A DNA stretch of 64,000 bases from Modestobacter marinus. Lineage in GTDB: Bacteria; Actinomycetota; Actinomycetes; Mycobacteriales; Geodermatophilaceae. The translations under genes were made by a program, and so were the position numbers. The DNA lies in NCBI RefSeq assembly GCF_019799945.1, contig NZ_JABGCH010000005.1, forward strand, positions 124,001 to 188,000. Direction: 5' to 3'. A model generated the notes under the pieces. That model did no database searches. It had not been told where the DNA came from and saw nothing but the letters and a program-made list of their open reading frames with translations. This document shows, one piece after another, positions 59,428 through 64,000 of this stretch (positions within the stretch are counted from its first letter, which is position 1; each line of letters starts with the position of its first letter).

Positions 59428-60135
59428 ATGAGCCAGCAGGACGAGCAGGCGCCGCGGGTCGTGATCCGCGACAAGCGGCGCATCGACCCGACCGGCGCCC
59501 GGGTGGCGCAGGGAGAGCAGATGAGCGAGCACGACATGGGGGCGGCCTCGGTCGCCGAGCAGGCCCCGCCGGTGGACGAGGAGCTCGCCCGCCAGCTGGC
59601 CGAGCGGACCGAGGACCTGCAGCGGGTCACCGCCGAGTACGCCAACTACCGGCGCCGGGTGGACCGCGACCGCGTCCTGGTCGTCGACCAGGCCGCCGAG
59701 CGCTTCGCCGGGCAGCTGTTCCCGATCGTCGACGACATCGAGCGGGCCCGTGACCACGGTGACCTGACCGGTGCCTTCAAGGTCGTCGCCGACCGGGTGC
59801 TGGGGCTGCTCGACGGACTCGGCGTCGAGTCCTTCGGGAAGCCCGGTGACCCGTTCGACCCCTCACTGCACGAGGCGGTGCTGCACGACACCTCCACGGA
59901 GGTGACGGTGCCGACCGCCACGACGGTGCTGCGCCCGGGCTTCCGCCGGGGCGACCGGGTGCTGCGCACGGCGATGGTCGGGGTCACCGACCCCGAGCAG
60001 GCGGCCGCCCCGGCGGCGGAGCCGGTCGCGACGGCGGAGCCGGTCGGGACGGAAGAGCCGGTCGCGACGGCGGAGGCGGCAGGGACCGCGGAGCCGGCCG
60101 ACGGGCAGCCGGGCGAGGACCCGGCGACCCGCTGA
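59428..60135 (+). CDS. grpE: Nucleotide exchange factor GrpE
   Basis: A 235-residue exchange factor for DnaK. The long helix [32 protein letters not shown] and the C-terminal beta part [20 protein letters not shown] with [20 protein letters not shown] are diagnostic. The last 45 residues are a low-complexity run of [19 protein letters not shown]-like units. The N-terminus is disordered. Confidence 0.95.
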   Translation: MSQQDEQAPRVVIRDKRRIDPTGARVAQGEQMSEHDMGAASVAEQAPPVDEELARQLAERTEDLQRVTAEYANYRRRVDRDRVLVVDQAAERFAGQLFPIVDDIERARDHGDLTGAFKVVADRVLGLLDGLGVESFGKPGDPFDPSLHEAVLHDTSTEVTVPTATTVLRPGFRRGDRVLRTAMVGVTDPEQAAAPAAEPVATAEPVGTEEPVATAEAAGTAEPADGQPGEDPATR

Positions 60136-60149
60136 GCCCAGCGCTCCAC

Positions 60150-60184
60150 CCGGCCCGGTCCCCGCACGGCGGGGACCGGGCCGG
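60150..60184 (+). terminator. Strong intercistronic hairpin between grpE and dnaJ
   Basis: Perfect 16-bp arms (CCGGCCCGGTCCCCGC and its complement) around a 3-nt loop ACG, 14 nt after the grpE stop and 33 nt before dnaJ. Together with the previous hairpin this gives a graded operon. Confidence 0.75.
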
Positions 60185-60217
60185 CACCCCGTCAGCACTG
60201 CAGAGAGGAGGCGCCCG

Positions 60218-61444
60218 ATGAGCAGCACCCGGGACTTCATCGAGAAGGACTACTACGCCGCCCTGGGCGTCCCCAAGGACGCCGACGCGGCGGCCATCAA
60301 GAAGGCATACCGGCAGCTCGCCCGCGAGCTCCACCCGGACAAGAACCCCGGGAACACGCAGGCCGAGACCCGCTTCAAGGAGGTGTCGGAGGCCTACGAC
60401 GTGCTCTCCGACACCAAGCGGCGGGCCGAGTACGACGAGGCCCGGCGGCTGTTCGGCGCCGGTGGGTTCCGCCCCGGTGCCGGCGCGCCCGGCGCCGGCT
60501 TCCCCGGCGGGTTCCCCGGTGGTGCCGGGGGCACCACGTTCGACTTCGGTGACCTGCTCAACGGCGCCGGCGCGGGCGCGGGGCGTGCCGGAGGGCTGGG
60601 CGACCTGTTCGGTGGCCTGTTCGGTGGCGCCGCGGGCCCCGGCGCGAGCGCCCGCACGCGCAGCCAGGCGGCGTCCGGCCCGGCCCGCGGCCAGGACGTC
60701 GAGACCGAGGCGACCCTCGCCTTCGACGAGGCCGTGCTGGGCGTGACCGTGCCGCTGCGGATGCAGAGCCCGGGTACCTGCCCGACCTGCGCCGGCACCG
60801 GCGCGCGGCCGGGGACGAGCCCGCACACCTGCCCGGTGTGCAACGGCGCCGGGGTCACCAGTCGCAGCCAGGGTGCGTTCGCCTTCTCCGAGCCGTGCCG
60901 GGAGTGCCGCGGCACCGGCTCGGTCGTCGACGACCCCTGCGCCGAGTGCCGGGGCAGCGGCGTCACCACCCAGGTCCGCACGATCACCGTGCGCATCCCG
61001 GCGGGTGTGAAGGACGGTCAGCGAATCCGGCTGCCCGGCAAGGGTGCGCCCGGGCGCCGCGGCGGCCCGGCCGGTGACCTGTTCGTCGTCGTCCACGTGA
61101 GCGGCCACGACCTGTTCGGCCGCAGCGGCGAGGACCTGACGCTCACCGTGCCGATCTCGTTCGCCGAGGCCGCCCTCGGCACGACGCTCACCGTCCCCAC
61201 CCTCGAGGGCTCGGTGTCACTCAAGGTGCCGGCCGGCACGTCCAGCGGCCGCACCTTCCGCGTGCGGGGCCGCGGCGTGCACGGCAAGGGCCACTCCGGG
61301 GACCTGCTGGTCACCGTCGAGGTGGCCGTGCCCACCCGGCTCACGCCCGGCGCCCGTGAGGCGGTCGAGAAGCTCGCCGCCGAGCTGCCCGACGACCCGC
61401 GCCCGGAGATCACCGCAGCCCTGCGTGAGGGAGGTTCCCGATGA
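60218..61444 (+). CDS. dnaJ: Chaperone protein DnaJ (Hsp40)
   Basis: A 408-residue co-chaperone: J-domain with HPD in [14 protein letters not shown] (about 35-48), Gly/Phe-rich stretch, four CxxCxGxG zinc repeats ([36 protein letters not shown]) and the C-terminal substrate domain. The DKNPGNT variant and the position before hspR are typical of actinobacterial DnaJ1. GAGAGGAGG precedes the ATG. Overlaps hspR by 4 bp (ATGA). Confidence 0.97.
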   Translation: MSSTRDFIEKDYYAALGVPKDADAAAIKKAYRQLARELHPDKNPGNTQAETRFKEVSEAYDVLSDTKRRAEYDEARRLFGAGGFRPGAGAPGAGFPGGFPGGAGGTTFDFGDLLNGAGAGAGRAGGLGDLFGGLFGGAAGPGASARTRSQAASGPARGQDVETEATLAFDEAVLGVTVPLRMQSPGTCPTCAGTGARPGTSPHTCPVCNGAGVTSRSQGAFAFSEPCRECRGTGSVVDDPCAECRGSGVTTQVRTITVRIPAGVKDGQRIRLPGKGAPGRRGGPAGDLFVVVHVSGHDLFGRSGEDLTLTVPISFAEAALGTTLTVPTLEGSVSLKVPAGTSSGRTFRVRGRGVHGKGHSGDLLVTVEVAVPTRLTPGAREAVEKLAAELPDDPRPEITAALREGGSR

Positions 61445-61866
61445 CCACGTCAGACACCGGCCGCGGCTTCGCCGAGGACGCCCCGGTGTTCGTCATCTCG
61501 GTGGCCGCCGAGCTGGCCGGCATGCACGCGCAGACCCTCCGCCAGTACGACCGGCTCGGCCTGGTGAGCCCCGGGCGGACCCCCGGCGGCGGTCGCCGGT
61601 ACAGCCCGCGCGACGTCGAGCTGCTGCGCGAGGTGCAGCGGCTGAGCCAGGAGGACGGCGTCAACCTGGCCGGGATCAAGCGGATCATCGACCTCGAGTC
61701 GCGGGTCGAGGCGCTGCAGACCCGGGTCACCGAGCTGCTGCACGAGCTCGAGGTCTCCGAGACCCGGCGGATCGCGGCCGAGTCGGCGGTCGCGGCGACG
61801 TACCGGCGAGACCTGGTGCCGCGCTCGTCGGGCTCGGCGCTGGTGGTCTGGCGCCCGTCGTCCTGA
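61441..61866 (+). CDS. hspR: Heat shock repressor HspR (MerR family)
   Basis: The 141-residue regulator has a MerR-type HTH ([40 protein letters not shown]) followed by a short coiled coil (about 85-115). HspR binds HAIR sites with DnaK as co-repressor. Its ATG overlaps the dnaJ stop. Length agrees with HspR of Streptomyces and Mycobacterium. Confidence 0.95.
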   Translation: MTTSDTGRGFAEDAPVFVISVAAELAGMHAQTLRQYDRLGLVSPGRTPGGGRRYSPRDVELLREVQRLSQEDGVNLAGIKRIIDLESRVEALQTRVTELLHELEVSETRRIAAESAVAATYRRDLVPRSSGSALVVWRPSS

Positions 61867-61909
61867 CCGGGCCGGGAACGATGCGTCCCGGTCGCACGTC
61901 GGAACGGGC

Positions 61910-62398
61910 GTGAGCGTGAGCACTGAGCTGGACAGCCACGCGGCCTTCGTCGCCCTGGAGCGGGAGGTCGCCCTGTTGCTGCGCCGGTCGCGGGCGATCA
62001 GCGGCCGGCTGGGTGGGGAGCTCCACCGCGGCCTGGACGGCGCGGCGTACGGCCTGCTGGTCCTGCTGGACGACGCCGGGGCCCTGCGCGCCAGCGACGT
62101 CGTGACCCGCCTCGGCCTGGACAAGAGCACGGTGAGCCGCCAGGTGGCCTCGCTGGTCGACCTCGGGCTCGTCGACCGCGCGGCGGACCCGGCCGACGGC
62201 CGCGCGCAGGTGCTCTCCATCTCCGCCGAGGGTCACCGGCGGCTGGCCCAGCTGCGCGACGCCCGCCGGGCCCGCTGGGAGGCCGACCTCTCCGACTGGG
62301 AACCCCGCGACGTCGCCACCCTGGCCGAGCTGCTCGGCCGGCTCAACCGACTGGGTGAGGAGCGCGAGGCCGAGGTCGGCGGGCACCCGGAGGTCTAG
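61910..62398 (+). CDS. MarR family transcriptional regulator
   Basis: A 162-residue winged-helix regulator: VALLLRRSRAISGRLGGELH, GLLVLLDDAGALRASDVVTR, the recognition helix LGLDKSTVSRQVASLVDLGL and the wing DPADGRAQVLSISAEGHRRL. GTG start. It follows hspR by 43 nt and is divided from the converging lactate permease gene by a terminator. Ligand and targets unknown. Confidence 0.9.
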   Translation: MSVSTELDSHAAFVALEREVALLLRRSRAISGRLGGELHRGLDGAAYGLLVLLDDAGALRASDVVTRLGLDKSTVSRQVASLVDLGLVDRAADPADGRAQVLSISAEGHRRLAQLRDARRARWEADLSDWEPRDVATLAELLGRLNRLGEEREAEVGGHPEV

Positions 62399-62412
62399 CG
62401 ACCGACCCGGAA

Positions 62413-62457
62413 CGCAGACGGGCCCGGCCCCCCCACGGGGGACCGGGCCCGTCTGCG
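62413..62457. terminator. Bidirectional hairpin terminator
   Basis: 15-bp perfect arms CGCAGACGGGCCCGG / CCGGGCCCGTCTGCG around an inner C-run/G-run loop, between the converging marR-type and lactate permease genes. Confidence 0.8.
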
Positions 62458-62472
62458 CCGGGTTCCTTCGGC

Positions 62473-64000
62473 TCAGCCGGGGATCATCCAGCCGAGCACC
62501 GCCGTCGATTGCAGCACCACGAGCACGCACATGAAGAACAGCAGGACGAGGCTCCAGCCGAACACCTTCCGGAAGATCTCGCCCTCCCGGCCGGCCATCC
62601 CCACCGCCGCGGCGGCGATCGCGAGGTTCTGCGGGCTGACCATCTTGCCCAGCACTCCACCGGAGGTGTTGGCGGCCGCGAGGAGCACCGGGTCCAGGCC
62701 CGCCCGGGCGGCGGTCTGCACCTGCAGGGCGCCGAACAGGGCGTTCGCGGACGTGTCGGACCCGGTCACCGCCACCCCGATCCAGCCCAGGATCGGGGAC
62801 AGGAAGGTGAAGAAGGCGCCCGTCTGCGCCAGGAAGGCGCCGAGCGTGGTGGTCTGCCCCGACTGGTTCATCACGTAGGCCAGCGCCAGCACCGCCATCA
62901 CCGTGACGATGGCCCACTTGAGCTCCGCGTACGTCCGGCCGTAAGCCTTCAGCCCGCGGGCCGGGGAGATCTTCAGCACCAGCATGGTTAGGATGCCGGC
63001 GAAGATCATCAGGGTGCCGGCGGACGAGAACCAGTTGAGGTTGTAGTTGGTGGAGGACAGCTCCGTGTCCGAGCCGGGGCCGAACACGTTGAGCCCCGGC
63101 CAGGCGAGCAGGTAGGTCCACGGCTGCTCGGCGAAGAACGCCTTCACCGGAGCGAGGCTGAACACGGAGAAGATCACGATGATGATCAGGTAGGGCGAGT
63201 AGGCCTTGAAGACCTCGGACCCGCTGTCGCGGACCGCTCCCCCCGCATCGAACCCGCCGCCGGCACGTCGTCCGCTGCCCGGTGCGTGGTCGTCCCGCGC
63301 GTCCTGCTCGCCGGGGCGCCCGCCCAGCGTCTCGTCGGCCGTCACCCCGGCCGACCCGCCACCGACCGGCGCGTCGTGGCGGGCCAGGTCGGGGGACTCC
63401 ACCGGGCTCCACACCCGCAGCAGGGCGACGACGGCGGCGGCGGACACCAGCGCGGCGATGATGTCGGTCAGCGGGACCGAGATGTAGTTGGCCGCGATGA
63501 ACTGGGCGATCGCGAAGGCGATGCCGGACACGATCGCCGGCAGCCAGGTCTGGCGCAGCCCGCGCTTGCCGTCGACGACGAAGACCAGCAGCAGCGGCAC
63601 GAACACGGCCAGGATCGGCGTCTGCCGGCCGACCATCGCGCCGAGGACCTCCGTCGTCAGACGGGGGTCGTCGTTGACCCCGGAGGTCACGGTCGCCAGG
63701 GTGATGATCGGGGTGGCCAGCGCGCCGAACGCGACCGGTGCGGTGTTGGCGATGAGGGCGACCACGGCGGCCTTGAGCGGCGCGAAGCCCAGCGCCATCA
63801 GCATGACCACGGAGATCGCCACCGGCGTGCCGAAGCCGGCCAACGCCTCGAGCAGGGCGCCGAAGCAGAAGGCGATGATGATGGCCTGGATCCGCTGGTC
63901 CGGGCTCACCTTCTCGAACGAGCGGCGCAGCACGTCGAAGTGGCCGGTCTCGACCGTCAGGTTGTAGACCCAGATCGCGTTGATCACGATCCAGAGGATC
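62473..64000 (-). CDS. lctP: L-lactate permease, truncated by window edge
   Basis: About 509 residues of a LctP/GlcA-type lactate/glycolate:proton symporter (family length about 540-580). Diagnostic stretches: IIAFCFGALLEALAGFGTPV, ALGFAPLKAAVVALIANTAP, VAFGALATPIITLA, GWIGVAVTGSDTSANALFGA and ANTSGGVLGKMVSPQNLAIA. Some 12 hydrophobic helices remain. A hydrophilic loop of about 60 residues (Gly/Asp/Arg-rich, near 63.2-63.4 kb) interrupts the middle. The frame is open to the right edge, so the N-terminus is missing. Confidence 0.93.
   Translation of the reverse strand, partial: ILWIVINAIWVYNLTVETGHFDVLRRSFEKVSPDQRIQAIIIAFCFGALLEALAGFGTPVAISVVMLMALGFAPLKAAVVALIANTAPVAFGALATPIITLATVTSGVNDDPRLTTEVLGAMVGRQTPILAVFVPLLLVFVVDGKRGLRQTWLPAIVSGIAFAIAQFIAANYISVPLTDIIAALVSAAAVVALLRVWSPVESPDLARHDAPVGGGSAGVTADETLGGRPGEQDARDDHAPGSGRRAGGGFDAGGAVRDSGSEVFKAYSPYLIIIVIFSVFSLAPVKAFFAEQPWTYLLAWPGLNVFGPGSDTELSSTNYNLNWFSSAGTLMIFAGILTMLVLKISPARGLKAYGRTYAELKWAIVTVMAVLALAYVMNQSGQTTTLGAFLAQTGAFFTFLSPILGWIGVAVTGSDTSANALFGALQVQTAARAGLDPVLLAAANTSGGVLGKMVSPQNLAIAAAAVGMAGREGEIFRKVFGWSLVLLFFMCVLVVLQSTAVLGWMIPG

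Overview
The window is chromosomal DNA of a high-GC actinobacterium, most likely a member of the Geodermatophilaceae (Blastococcus, Geodermatophilus or Modestobacter type). This is inferred from the very high G+C at third codon positions, frequent GTG starts, a mycothiol-type DinB protein, the dnaK-grpE-dnaJ-hspR order, an EtfD-type membrane Fe-S oxidoreductase and DUF families typical of that group. No formal phylogeny was possible. Both ends cut a gene: a PPK2 polyphosphate kinase on the left and an L-lactate permease on the right.

Layout. 1-7.2 kb: PPK2, a BrkB/YihY membrane protein, an FAD amine-oxidase-like protein with a GNAT enzyme, then a c-di-AMP (ydaO-type) riboswitch ahead of a secreted NlpC/P60 hydrolase, a DUF3817 protein and a class C beta-lactamase-like hydrolase. 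7.2-13.9 kb: an accessory block bounded on the left by a complete IS630-type element with a frameshifted transposase, inserted exactly at a TA inside a stop codon. It holds an M1 aminopeptidase, a decayed M14 carboxypeptidase, a TfoX-like protein and a DinB enzyme, and it ends in an IS5-like transposase scrap. 14-20.4 kb: an Lrp/AsnC regulator diverging from a 2-oxoacid dehydrogenase operon (E1 alpha, E1 beta, E2) followed by an AGE-family epimerase. An exact 83-bp tandem duplication sits between E1 alpha and E1 beta. 20.5-26.8 kb: the complete fructose PTS (HPr, IIABC, 1-phosphofructokinase, DeoR regulator) diverging from enzyme I.

26.9-34 kb: small proteins, a PtpB-like phosphatase, a DNA-glycosylase-annotated family protein, an SDR and an acyl-CoA dehydrogenase with a palindromic operator, plus a TetR regulator. 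34-36.7 kb: a Zur-boxed zinc ABC transporter. 36.7-39.9 kb: small proteins, DUF6328, DUF3140, and a methyltransferase with a type III polyketide synthase. 39.9-43 kb: glpF-dhaK-dhaL-dhaM, whose DhaM should draw phosphate from the PTS enzymes encoded 15-20 kb away. 43-48.7 kb: an AAC(2')-like acetyltransferase, a LysE fragment, a MOSC protein, tRNA-Gly(CCC), DUF899, an ECF42 sigma factor with its DGPF protein, and dCTP deaminase. 48.7-57.2 kb: a triply frameshifted glycosyltransferase, a methyltransferase, an MFS transporter, DUF389, EtfD and a frameshifted AbiEi/DUF559 gene. 57.4-62.5 kb: the HspR-controlled chaperone operon with very strong intercistronic hairpins, and a MarR regulator. 62.5 kb to the end: lactate permease.

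The strongest candidates for something undescribed are a structured ~59-nt element found directly after two unrelated stop codons and followed, at an identical 13-nt spacing, by a terminator-like hairpin (5364-5422 and 20466-20525, opposite strands), and the 83-bp tandem duplication that creates two ATGA-coupled 28-codon mini-ORFs inside the E1 operon.
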